Source: Veillonella sp. VA139 | GTDB lineage: Bacteria > Bacillota > Negativicutes > Veillonellales > Veillonellaceae | Reading direction: 5' to 3' | NCBI RefSeq assembly: GCF_003992005.1 | Contig: NZ_RQVL01000004.1 | Coordinates: 53,061 to 117,060, forward strand | Length of the DNA: 64,000 nucleotides | Shown here: positions 17,598 to 25,597 of the stretch, in pieces | How the letters are laid out: each line of letters starts with the position of its first letter | How positions within the stretch are numbered: the stretch's first letter is position 1 | Made by a program: the position numbers and the translations under genes | Notes under the pieces: generated by a model | What the model was told of the DNA's origin: nothing | Seen by the model: the letters and a program-made list of their open reading frames with translations, nothing else | The model's database searches: none

Positions 17598-17931
17598 AGG
17601 CCCTCCTTGTATCGTATGTATTATACCATGAGGAGAGATGCTTTGTATGTAGCTTGAGTCACGAACAAATATATAGTACAATCTTTCATTATCCTTTACT
17701 TGTTGGTCCTATATCTTTACTTTCATCCAAAAATCTTTACTTAATTGTATAACGAAATTGGACACCCATTAAAATAAAAAATCTGAAATTTGTACATCCT
17801 TATATCGTCATTTCTGTACATTCTTATGATAGCATTTATACTTAGTACCTGATATATAAAAAAAGTAGTTAAAACATTAGATAATTTAAGAATATAGTTT
17901 ATCTATTATATTCATAGCACAATTAGACCTT
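17598..17931. other. AT-rich intergenic gap
   Basis: No gene or clear RNA element is visible. Base composition becomes markedly AT-rich here and stays so through the next gene, which suggests a boundary of acquired DNA. Confidence 0.5.
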
Positions 17932-18780
17932 TTACCTAATCTGGTTGACTAGTCTCCCACTCCAATAAATCTTTTCCAAGTTATTATCTACAACAATCCA
18001 AGATCCATCAGATTCATATAATTTAGCTGCTGAAAGTAGATTCTCTTTCAATATGTTCTTCTCTATTTTTCGTAAAGTTCTACATATGTCATTGTATGTC
18101 TTAATATCTCTTAATGATTCACCTGAGCAGGCTATCCCCATCGATGCATTCATCATAACACAAATTTTTTTATGCATTTTTTTGTCATATACCTCATCTA
18201 TTACATTCAAATGAGATTTGCGAAGTTCGCCTCTTTGATAATCATCAAAATTTACTTCTAGTTGTGCCCCAGGAAGAGCACTAAACATCTCTGGCCAATT
18301 ATCATAAATCTTTTGAAGAAGTTCTTGTCTAGACCAAGACGGCGGATTATGATGGTATAGACCAAGTACTCTAATCTCATTAACTGTATATAACAAAAAG
18401 AGCAACTCACCTGTTCGCTCTATAAACCGTGAATTATTTATATGAGGTTTCTTTCCTAAGTGAATATGAAGTATATTCCAATCATTAAACATTAAATCTT
18501 GCTGACAATCGAGATTTATACTTTGTGTTGATAGATAAGGAGTTATATCTTCCCCATTTGATAAATACTTTAATATACTTTTAACTCGTTTTTGCCATTT
18601 CTTTAGAATTTGAATATTTCTAGCGTAAGAAACAACCTTTTTGTTTCCAACACCTATTTTTCTATAAAAATTTAAGATTCTAATAACAGCTTGTTTTCTA
18701 TCACAATCAGAAAAAACAAGACCTTTCTCTTCTCCATATTTTATAACTATATCCTGAAAATCTTTTTCTAAATTAATCAT
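17932..18780 (-). CDS. Hypothetical protein, AT-rich, next to tRNA cluster
   Basis: I do not recognise this 282-residue protein. The N-terminal third is helical and lysine-rich. A central block, NDWNILHIHLGKK then RFIERTGELLFLLYTVNEIR then LGLYHHNPPSW, alternates beta strands with conserved-looking His and Arg and could be a nuclease-like or toxin-like core. No transmembrane segment is seen. The ATG at 18780 is used because GAGGTG lies just upstream. The gene stands alone between a methyltransferase and a tRNA cluster with duplicated tRNA ends, a typical landing place for defence or other accessory genes. Any such role is inference. Confidence 0.7.
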   Translation of the reverse strand: MINLEKDFQDIVIKYGEEKGLVFSDCDRKQAVIRILNFYRKIGVGNKKVVSYARNIQILKKWQKRVKSILKYLSNGEDITPYLSTQSINLDCQQDLMFNDWNILHIHLGKKPHINNSRFIERTGELLFLLYTVNEIRVLGLYHHNPPSWSRQELLQKIYDNWPEMFSALPGAQLEVNFDDYQRGELRKSHLNVIDEVYDKKMHKKICVMMNASMGIACSGESLRDIKTYNDICRTLRKIEKNILKENLLSAAKLYESDGSWIVVDNNLEKIYWSGRLVNQIR

Positions 18781-18829
18781 ACTCACCTCATTTGATTACA
18801 AATAAATTGAACTATCCACTTATGTACTC

Positions 18830-18847
18830 TGGTGATCCAGGAGGGAT
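18830..18847 (-). repeat. tRNA-Arg 3'-end fragment, outer copy
   Basis: The 18 bases TGGTGATCCAGGAGGGAT are identical to the 3' end of tRNA-Arg at 19141-19158, read as acceptor and T-arm half plus CCA on the minus strand. The rest of the tRNA is missing. Confidence 0.85.
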
Positions 18848-18857
18848 ACGAGAACAA

Positions 18858-18895
18858 CTTAGGGTTTAAGGAGCCTAGCGACGCAAAACCCTTAG
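18858..18895. repeat. Covarying palindrome, copy 1
   Basis: CTTAG, arm GGGTTT (18862-18867), a centre ending in AGCGACGCA, arm AAACCC (18886-18891), then CTTAG. The centre is shared with copies 2 and 3, while the arm sequence differs but stays complementary. Confidence 0.75.
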
Positions 18896-18923
18896 TGTTC
18901 CGATTCCTTGGAATAGCGGCTAG

Positions 18924-18961
18924 CTTAGTTCTCTAGAAGCGTAGCGACGCAGAGAACTTAG
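18924..18961. repeat. Covarying palindrome, copy 2
   Basis: CTTAG, arm GTTCTCT (18928-18934), centre AGAAGCGTAGCGACGC, arm AGAGAAC (18951-18957), CTTAG. It has the same architecture as copies 1 and 3. Confidence 0.75.
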
Positions 18962-18981
18962 CGATAGCATCCCTGCCACAC

Positions 18982-19013
18982 AAAAAGAATCCTACATCAA
19001 GTAGAATCCTTTG
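18982..19013 (-). terminator. Diverged copy of the tRNA-Arg terminator
   Basis: On the minus strand AAAGGATTCTAC pairs with GTAGGATTCTTT through two G-U pairs and is followed by T residues. The sequence resembles the terminator at 19105-19135, as if tRNA end and terminator had been duplicated together. Confidence 0.65.
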
Positions 19014-19018
19014 TACTC

Positions 19019-19036
19019 TGGTGATCCAGGAGGGAT
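19019..19036 (-). repeat. tRNA-Arg 3'-end fragment, inner copy
   Basis: A second exact 18-base copy of the tRNA-Arg 3' end. Like the outer copy it is preceded (plus strand) by GTACTC and followed by ACG instead of TCG. Confidence 0.85.
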
Positions 19037-19046
19037 ACGTAAGCAA

Positions 19047-19084
19047 CTTAGGTCTCTAGGAACGCAGTGACGCAGAGACCTTAG
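19047..19084. repeat. Covarying palindrome, copy 3
   Basis: CTTAG, arm GGTCTCT (19051-19057), centre AGGAACGCAGTGACGC, arm AGAGACC (19074-19080), CTTAG. It is enclosed by a further GGAGGGAT/ATCCCTCC pairing (19029-19036 with 19092-19099). Confidence 0.75.
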
Positions 19085-19104
19085 TGCGTCGATCCCTCCA
19101 ACAT

Positions 19105-19135
19105 AAAAAGGATTCTAGAAAACATAGAATCCTTT
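19105..19135 (-). terminator. Terminator after tRNA-Arg
   Basis: AAAGGATTCTA and TAGAATCCTTT form a stem immediately after the tRNA-Arg gene, with TTTTT following on the minus strand. Confidence 0.8.
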
Positions 19136-19140
19136 GTTAG

Positions 19141-19217
<77 letters not shown>

Positions 19218-19320
19218 ATATGTAGTTATGTCATGGTATTTTACTGTAAATAATAAAATAACCCATTACATAGACATTGTCTCTGTATGGGAACGTATTA
19301 AATACAATCACATGTATAAG

Positions 19321-19394
19321 TGGAGCGGGTGAAGGGAATCGAACCCTCGCAACCAGCTTGGAAGGCTGGGGCTCTACCATTGAGCTACACCCGC
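19321..19394 (-). tRNA. tRNA-Gly (anticodon UCC)
   Basis: 74 nt with encoded CCA. The acceptor is GCGGGTG with CACCCGC, the anticodon stem-loop CCAGC-CTTCCAA-GCTGG, and the T loop TTCGATT. It is the middle gene of the cluster. Confidence 0.97.
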
Positions 19395-19405
19395 ACATAA
19401 GAAAA

Positions 19406-19482
19406 TGGTCGGAGCAGCAGGATTCGAACCTGCGACCCCCTGGTCCCAAGCCAGGTGCGCTACCAAACTGCGCTATGCCCCG
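19406..19482 (-). tRNA. tRNA-Pro (anticodon UGG)
   Basis: 77 nt with encoded CCA. It begins CGGGGC on the minus strand, has anticodon stem-loop CCTGG-CTTGGGA-CCAGG and T loop TTCGAAT. It is the first tRNA of the cluster and 11 bases upstream of tRNA-Gly. Confidence 0.97.
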
Positions 19483-19817
19483 ATATCTTCCATTCATAGT
19501 AACGAACCATCTTAACTGTCCTTGGGAAACACTATTTCGCTACCGTTTGCTACTCACTGTAACAACAAATATATAATATCATATCCACCACATCTATGCA
19601 AGTGTTTTTTTATAATTTATTTAATTTTTTCTAACCCTTAAATTGCAAGTAGAAATTGAACACTTTAATATAAATAATTTAACACTTACATGGCAATTAG
19701 AAATGAAACATATTTGATCTATACTTTAATACAAATAATGTAACTTAGTAAAAGGGATATCTAGCTTTCTACATATCCCTGTTACATTCATCCTATCAGT
19801 AACTGCGGTAATGTCCA
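19483..19817. other. AT-rich gap with IS21-like terminal motif
   Basis: No gene. A 22-base sequence at 19637-19658 recurs exactly, inverted, at 59700-59721. A looser version containing GGCAATTAGAAATGAAACA follows at 19692-19710. Repeated motifs of this kind resemble the multiple terminal repeats of IS21-family elements, so this could be the scar of an insertion sequence. That family assignment is from memory and weak. Confidence 0.4.
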
Positions 19818-21251
19818 TCACATATGCTTGAGTTTCCACTTTTCTTGTATACGTTCTATCAGGTCTGACCATTCATAAAAACCGTTATCTACAGGAAGGA
19901 TATCTAACTTTTTTCTTTCATCTTCAACTTCTTGCATTTTCCGACTTACCTCTGCCTGCAACCTATAGAGCCCCTTTTGTATTGCGGTTACCATGTCACT
20001 TTCAAGATCTAGTCCTTTATTGTCATGGGACTCCAGCAATGCTATCAACGCTTGTAACGCATACAAACCATATGCATGATAGTCTAATGTAAGCAAAACT
20101 GCCAAAAACTTAGCAAACAATGCAGCTACCACTTGTATTCTCTGAGATTGACCGTCATACAGTAACACTTGTCCTACTACACCTTCCTTCGTAGGATTAT
20201 AGTCAATATATAATCGAGCTTTACCATCTTCCGACTTAGCAATCAAGCACGCATTCCATTGCGACAAACGAGCTCGTACCCCTTTCGGTCGTACTGAATA
20301 CTCTAAGGCTGGTTTTATAACCTCTAGATCTTCAAGACCGTGTGCCATCATCTCTTCTGCTGACAATAGATATAGTTCATGCTTTTCAAACATAAAAATA
20401 GGTACTTTTAGTTGGAACTCTGAAAACCTTTGATTACAAGTTCCATTCACTATACCAAGAATGTCCAGCAATCCTTGTGGAGTTTCAGGAAACACTCTTT
20501 TTAATTCCTGTTGACCTGCATTCTTTAGACCTTTCCAATCCTGTTGCATCTTTCGCCATATAGGTTGCACAAAATGACGATATGGTCGAGTTATTTGATT
20601 CATATAATACTCTTGTATTGTCATGTTTGAATCAGCCGTGTTAATAGAGACTCCCAAAAACCATCTAAATTGATCTATACTAGCATTGATGGCGTCTAGA
20701 GCTAATTTTTTATCAATCACATAAAAATACAACACCGCACTATGATTAGTTATATCTATCACCGAACTGCTAAATATTTGCATGCCACCAAGTAATGCGA
20801 GCACTCTCGAATACACTCGTTTTACAAAGACTTCATTCGCAATAGGGCTCACACGAAGCTCATAGCTAAGGTCTACTTTAATCACATGCAATCGCCCTAT
20901 ACGTTTGATCACTTTGTCATTATGACACAATTCACTGCCTAAAGGAAGCCCATGGTCTGAGAGAGTGGAGATAATACGGTCTATCACTTTGTTAGTATTC
21001 CGTGCAATGAAATCAATAGAGCAATTTCCTAAAACTTTAAACAAACCAAAATGTTTCCCATAGTCACAGACTTCCCCATCATCCTGCAACTCCTCTTCTA
21101 TAATCTGCGCTAACGTTTTTAAGGAAGATTCCTCAATATATGCTGGAATGATGAGTTTATACAACTTCTTAGGTCGTATATCTTGCTGTGCTTTTACCTT
21201 CTTTACCTTCGTGTCTTTTCGCTGTCTTCTAGTTCCTTTTTTCTTCCCCAC
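19818..21251 (-). CDS. SUKH (SMI1/KNR4)-like protein, paralogue of the next gene upstream
   Basis: 477 residues, starting at a GTG behind AGGAG. The lysine-rich N-terminus is followed by an alpha/beta region (about 30-210) and a SUKH-like domain (about 215-400). The latter contains WKGLKNAGQQELKRVFPETP, LLDILGIVNGT and RLYIDYNPTKEGVVGQVLLY, the typical SMI1/KNR4 closing strands. The last 80 residues are helical. It aligns along its length with residues 1-410 of the DUF4261 protein encoded 94 bases upstream, so the pair arose by duplication. Many bacterial SUKH proteins are immunity proteins against polymorphic toxins, but no toxin gene is nearby and the role here is unknown. Confidence 0.75.
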   Translation of the reverse strand: MGKKKGTRRQRKDTKVKKVKAQQDIRPKKLYKLIIPAYIEESSLKTLAQIIEEELQDDGEVCDYGKHFGLFKVLGNCSIDFIARNTNKVIDRIISTLSDHGLPLGSELCHNDKVIKRIGRLHVIKVDLSYELRVSPIANEVFVKRVYSRVLALLGGMQIFSSSVIDITNHSAVLYFYVIDKKLALDAINASIDQFRWFLGVSINTADSNMTIQEYYMNQITRPYRHFVQPIWRKMQQDWKGLKNAGQQELKRVFPETPQGLLDILGIVNGTCNQRFSEFQLKVPIFMFEKHELYLLSAEEMMAHGLEDLEVIKPALEYSVRPKGVRARLSQWNACLIAKSEDGKARLYIDYNPTKEGVVGQVLLYDGQSQRIQVVAALFAKFLAVLLTLDYHAYGLYALQALIALLESHDNKGLDLESDMVTAIQKGLYRLQAEVSRKMQEVEDERKKLDILPVDNGFYEWSDLIERIQEKWKLKHM

Positions 21252-21345
21252 ATCTGTCTCCTATTTAGTACTTTATCCTAGTAACTCGTTTTATATGAAA
21301 GGAGCATCGCCAACGCCACGCCCCTTTCATCATGTATGTATGTAT

Positions 21346-23436
21346 TTATTCTTCTTCGCTTTCATCAAAGTAAATTTGTATACTTTTCAACCCATCTGCG
21401 TGAACCGGTTCATCGATATGAACTATCATTTGCTCTTCCTCAGTTCTACCAACGGAATCACCATCTTGTACCGTTTTATCTGATGTTAAGACATACTCTG
21501 CTACACTTAGCACATAATTCCAAGCTTTTTCAGGATGCCATGGGCAATGTAGAAATTCCACATTTAATTGTTTAAACAATTCCATACCACTCGTAGATAA
21601 GGAAATCGTACCATCATCTTCAAAATCCATATCTATCCATATTAGATTCGCCATAGGCAACACATCATCTCGTAACTGTTCGGTCTCCTCATGGTACTTA
21701 TTCGCTTCATACAAGACACCATTCGTATATATAGCACTAGCTCCCGTTTGCTCCGTCGCCACTGAAAGTAATTTCGCTAATAAAATCCCGTCTTCTAATG
21801 GCTTGCCAGGACCTTCTACAATGCTAATCGCCACATGCCCCGTATGATGAACTACCGCATCCAATGCATCTTCCCAGAGATAATTTCGGGTAGCTCCTTG
21901 CATAACAGCTTCCATCGGCATGGCAAAGGAAAATGGTGCCACCACTACTTTATAGTCATCAATCACCAGAAAGTGTGCTTCTTCCATATCCTCTTCGTCC
22001 ACGGAGTCTACATCCTTTGTAGCAATGGCTGCACGAACTTTCATTCCTTCAGGACTTGTAATTGACTCAATATCCCATTTTCTGAGTAAATCTTTCTTAA
22101 AACGATTCACATCGAACTCTGCATTGTCCAGCAGTACCATGCCCATAAACCCACGTTTACCAACCATAGGCCCCATGCCACCAGTGCTTCCCAAGATTCT
22201 TTCAGCCAAATTACGCATAGCATCAAACAACAGTTGATTCTCTGCACTTTGTACATCCGCCATATCTATATCAAGACTCATCGTTTTTTGGATGATGTTT
22301 TCAATTAAATAATCCCCTACACCATTCGACTGTTCTCGCATCAACACCAACAAGGCTTCGCTAAAAGACGCCCCTAACAACGTCAATGTATTCGTATCTC
22401 CATCAAAATAGATAACTTGTCCTATAGTGCCAGATTTCGTTGGATTATAGTCGATGTACAACCGGGACGCCTGTTCCCCTTCTCCAGTAGCTGCAAACAG
22501 GCATAGATCTCTCTGTTTAGAAGGTGCTCGTACTTGTGTTGGTTTTACATCAGGTCCCAGTACATCCATATTCATCACTTCTCGCCCGTGAACATCAAAG
22601 TCTAACATTTGACGAGCCGATAATAAATAGAATTGTTTATCATCATACATAAACATAGGGAATGTTACTTTCAAAGACGTGTATTCCTTTTGGTAGGTAC
22701 CATTCACTACATTGAGTAAGAAACTAAGACCCTCTGGTGTATGAGGGTATCGTCGCAATAGATTCATCCAGTCTTGCGGCGATATACCTTTCCACTCGCT
22801 TTGGATAACATTCCATACATCAGGGACTAAGCCACGATACACACGCGATATATCTGTCATATACCGTTCATGAATCGTAAGCCCTGAGTCCACTACATCA
22901 ATAGTAGCCCCTTTTCCCAGCGAACTTCTACGAAGATACTTTTCAATAGTACTAATAGCTAGGTCCTTATCTGCGACGTAATAGATAAAGGTAGCTATTC
23001 CCTCTGGGATACGCAATCTCGTACCACTAACAATGTTATTTTCTTCTAAAGCACGAGAGATTTTTGTATCCAAGCGCTTGAACTGCTTCGCATCCCCAAG
23101 AGAGGCGTCCAAAATTACATGAATATGATGTAAATTTCCTAGTTCCGCAATGACATTCCCATTTTGATATAACTTAGCACCACAAGGTATACCGAGTTCC
23201 TCTAAAGAGATGAGTATTTCCTCCACTAACTCATCGCCTTCATCCATAGAAAACCGAAGTACACAATGGTCAATTTCACCATTTTCTTTATACACCGATT
23301 CCCCTTCATGAACAGTACCCACATCTGTTAATTTATGCTCCATCAGCACTTCCAAAGAACCCCTACAGGAATCATCAAATTGAGCTGGAATATATAGTTC
23401 ATAGGATATTTGTTGTTTCTTTTCTTCTGTTGCCAT
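21346..23436 (-). CDS. SUKH (SMI1/KNR4)-like plus DUF4261 protein
   Basis: About 696 residues. The first 400 match the downstream paralogue, including EGLSFLLNVVNGT and RLYIDYNPTKSGTIGQVIY of the SUKH-like core. The C-terminal 270 residues (from about MVLLDNAEFDVNRFKKDL to the end) match DUF4261, with LVIDDYKVVVAPFSFAMP and AVVHHTGHVAISI. The tail is acidic. The start is set at 23436 (MATEEKKQ), 32 bases after the DUF4911 stop with GGAG upstream; the frame is open to 23517 but that would overlap the previous gene. It continues the trhP operon. DUF4261 has no known activity. Confidence 0.8.
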   Translation of the reverse strand: MATEEKKQQISYELYIPAQFDDSCRGSLEVLMEHKLTDVGTVHEGESVYKENGEIDHCVLRFSMDEGDELVEEILISLEELGIPCGAKLYQNGNVIAELGNLHHIHVILDASLGDAKQFKRLDTKISRALEENNIVSGTRLRIPEGIATFIYYVADKDLAISTIEKYLRRSSLGKGATIDVVDSGLTIHERYMTDISRVYRGLVPDVWNVIQSEWKGISPQDWMNLLRRYPHTPEGLSFLLNVVNGTYQKEYTSLKVTFPMFMYDDKQFYLLSARQMLDFDVHGREVMNMDVLGPDVKPTQVRAPSKQRDLCLFAATGEGEQASRLYIDYNPTKSGTIGQVIYFDGDTNTLTLLGASFSEALLVLMREQSNGVGDYLIENIIQKTMSLDIDMADVQSAENQLLFDAMRNLAERILGSTGGMGPMVGKRGFMGMVLLDNAEFDVNRFKKDLLRKWDIESITSPEGMKVRAAIATKDVDSVDEEDMEEAHFLVIDDYKVVVAPFSFAMPMEAVMQGATRNYLWEDALDAVVHHTGHVAISIVEGPGKPLEDGILLAKLLSVATEQTGASAIYTNGVLYEANKYHEETEQLRDDVLPMANLIWIDMDFEDDGTISLSTSGMELFKQLNVEFLHCPWHPEKAWNYVLSVAEYVLTSDKTVQDGDSVGRTEEEQMIVHIDEPVHADGLKSIQIYFDESEEE

Positions 23437-23467
23437 ATCTCTTAGTTCTCCACTGTACACATTGTTT

Positions 23468-23737
23468 CTAACCATGATTACCACTATGTGGTGTCTCTCT
23501 TTCACAACTTGCTTCATCCACGAGAGTCACAGAAATGGGTAGGGATTGCAAAATTTGTACCGCCAATGCACGGGTTGATTCAGTGGTGCGCACCATGCAC
23601 AACCCCTCTGCATTGACCGTCGTCATGACCCCCACATATTCATAGCCTTCTAATATACGATTCACATAATTCGTATGCGTTCGGTCAATCTGAAAGTACA
23701 CATACTGCGGATCATAGACAATCTCCTGTTCTTGCAT
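23468..23737 (-). CDS. DUF4911 domain small protein
   Basis: 89 residues with the short beta-alpha-beta pattern of DUF4911 (QYVYFQIDRTHTNYVNRILEGYE). No membrane segment is seen. GGGAGG precedes the ATG. It lies 27 bases after trhP, and proteins of this family are often found beside U32 peptidase genes in Negativicutes, to my recollection. Function unknown. Confidence 0.75.
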   Translation of the reverse strand: MQEQEIVYDPQYVYFQIDRTHTNYVNRILEGYEYVGVMTTVNAEGLCMVRTTESTRALAVQILQSLPISVTLVDEASCERETPHSGNHG

Positions 23738-23764
23738 CCTTGACCTCCCTAGTTCGTTACAGAC

Positions 23765-24997
23765 TTATTTTTGCTTTGTTTCACGGCGCATCATGGAGTA
23801 CTCTTCCAATGGTGTGTCGATATATAGTCGTAATTTCATTTGTGCATGTTTTGCCACATCAATATCATTACCGTCTTCATCGGTCATACGTGTGATAACA
23901 TGTTTTACTAATGGCCCATTCGGTTGGCAAAATTCTACTGTTTCCCCGACTTTGAAATTATTGCGTTGCTCCATATACGCATAGCCTTCTTCTGCATTGT
24001 ACCCTTCTACAAGACCGATGAAATCATGGGTTTGTGTATTGGAAGATTTGCCGTAATTTTGCGCCTCTTCCCCTGGTTTTTCCATGGCAAAGGCCTCTGT
24101 ATATGGACGGTGAGAGATTTTTTCTAATTCCGCATACCATTCATCACGTACATACCAATCGTCACCTTCTTCTAAGAATGTATCGATAGCTTCACGATAC
24201 ACTTTAGATACGGTCGCCGCATAGTGCACAGATTTCATACGACCTTCAATTTTCAAGCTATCTACGCCTGCTTTGTACAGCTCAGGGATATATTTCAACA
24301 AGCATAAATCTTTGGAGTTAAAGATATATGTGCCATGTTCATCTTCTTCGATTGGGTAATATTCACCAGGACGGTTTTCTTCCACCAAATTGTATTTCCA
24401 ACGGCACGCTTGTGTGCAAGCCCCACGGTTTGCATCACGGTTGGTCATATAGTTACTCAACAAGCAACGGCCAGAGTAAGAAATACACATAGCACCATGA
24501 ACGAAGGCTTCAATTTCGATATCTGCTTTTTCACGCATTGTTTTGATGTCTTCAATGCTCACTTCACGAGCTACCACCACACGAGCCGCTCCTTGTTCTT
24601 TCCAGAACTCCGTTGTCAAATAGTTTGTTGTATTCGCTTGGGTGCTCACATGCAATTCCAATCCTGGAGCCACGCGTTTGGCTAACAAGAAAATTCCTAA
24701 GTCTGCCACGATAATAGCATCCACTTTGATACTTTCCAAGAATTGTAAGTATTCTTCTAAGCCTGTTAAGTCCTCATTGTGAGGAATGATATTACAAGTA
24801 ACGTAGATTTTTTTGCCATGGCTGTGTACAAATTCTACAGCCTCTTTCAATTGATCATTGTCAAAGTTAGAGCTAGCTGCACGCAAGCCAAAGGCACGGC
24901 CAGCACAATATACGGCATCTGCTCCATAGCGGATGGCCATTTTTAATTTATCCATATTACCAGCTGGCGCCAGTAATTCCATATGTCGTTTCTTCAT
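23765..24997 (-). CDS. trhP: U32-family tRNA hydroxylation protein TrhP (YrrO-like)
   Basis: 410 residues of the peptidase U32 family. Signature segments are ELLAPAGNMDKLKMAIRYGADAVY at the N-terminus (quoted in part) and the cysteine-rich block HGAMCISYSGRCLLS...NRGACTQACRW, then LKIEGRMKS. In Escherichia coli and Bacillus, TrhP hydroxylates uridine 34 of certain tRNAs using prephenate. It follows trmR by 3 bases; TrmR methylates the product to 5-methoxyuridine, so the pair makes one wobble modification. Bacillus has two adjacent U32 genes (yrrN, yrrO), here only one. GGAAAGG precedes the ATG. Confidence 0.88.
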   Translation of the reverse strand: MKKRHMELLAPAGNMDKLKMAIRYGADAVYCAGRAFGLRAASSNFDNDQLKEAVEFVHSHGKKIYVTCNIIPHNEDLTGLEEYLQFLESIKVDAIIVADLGIFLLAKRVAPGLELHVSTQANTTNYLTTEFWKEQGAARVVVAREVSIEDIKTMREKADIEIEAFVHGAMCISYSGRCLLSNYMTNRDANRGACTQACRWKYNLVEENRPGEYYPIEEDEHGTYIFNSKDLCLLKYIPELYKAGVDSLKIEGRMKSVHYAATVSKVYREAIDTFLEEGDDWYVRDEWYAELEKISHRPYTEAFAMEKPGEEAQNYGKSSNTQTHDFIGLVEGYNAEEGYAYMEQRNNFKVGETVEFCQPNGPLVKHVITRMTDEDGNDIDVAKHAQMKLRLYIDTPLEEYSMMRRETKQK

Positions 24998-25000
24998 AAT

Positions 25001-25597
25001 CTATCCTTTCCATACACTGACACTCATGCCATCTCCCATAGGATAAATGGTGGTGTTATAGTGTTCTTTTTGTTCTACATAGTTTAAGTACTCTTGCAAC
25101 CGCTTCACAATGGTTTTGAAGCGGCGTGGCGGCTCTTTCTCTCCCCGCACATAGCCTCGGAACAGTACATTATCTGCTAGCACTACGGCATTTTCGGCTA
25201 GTTTCGGTTCAATCAATTCTAATTGTTTTAAGTACTGCCCTTTCGGACCATCTAAAAACACTAAATCAAAGGGACCTTCTAGACCTTCGAGCAATTCTGT
25301 GGCATCTCCTTTTAATAGAGTGATTTTCTCTGCATAGTCTGATTGTGAAATGAAATGAGTCGCCATACCATGACGTACATCATCTAATTCTATGGTGATG
25401 AGGTGACCTTCTTTATCCATATGTTTTGCCAGTAACAGGGATGAGTATCCAATAGCTGTGCCTACTTCTAGAACACGTTTTGGCTTATATAAGCCAATTA
25501 AGTCTTCAAACAGTTCTACTTCCGATTCTCGCAAAATTGGCACATCATGCAAGAGTGCATAAATGCGTTGTTCATTTAAAATCTCTTTAATCTTCAT
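25001..25597 (-). CDS. trmR: tRNA 5-hydroxyuridine methyltransferase TrmR (YrrM-like O-methyltransferase)
   Basis: 198 residues of the Methyltransf_3 (catechol O-methyltransferase-like) family. Visible are LEVGTAIGYSSLLLA (SAM motif I), ITIELDD, and the metal-site segment FLDGPKGQY followed by LADNVLFRG. Family position and gene order match B. subtilis YrrM/TrmR, which converts ho5U34 to mo5U34. It overlaps the end of mltG by 11 bases and is followed directly by trhP, supporting coordinated function in tRNA wobble modification. Confidence 0.87.
   Translation of the reverse strand: MKIKEILNEQRIYALLHDVPILRESEVELFEDLIGLYKPKRVLEVGTAIGYSSLLLAKHMDKEGHLITIELDDVRHGMATHFISQSDYAEKITLLKGDATELLEGLEGPFDLVFLDGPKGQYLKQLELIEPKLAENAVVLADNVLFRGYVRGEKEPPRRFKTIVKRLQEYLNYVEQKEHYNTTIYPMGDGMSVSVWKG

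Noticed and set aside
19231..19576. Frames of 88 and 99 codons over the tRNA cluster
   Set aside because: They are translations of the tRNA genes themselves.
21346..23517. Longer start of the SUKH-DUF4261 gene at 23517
   Set aside because: It would overlap the DUF4911 gene by 50 bases in another frame and lacks similarity to the paralogue before residue 28.
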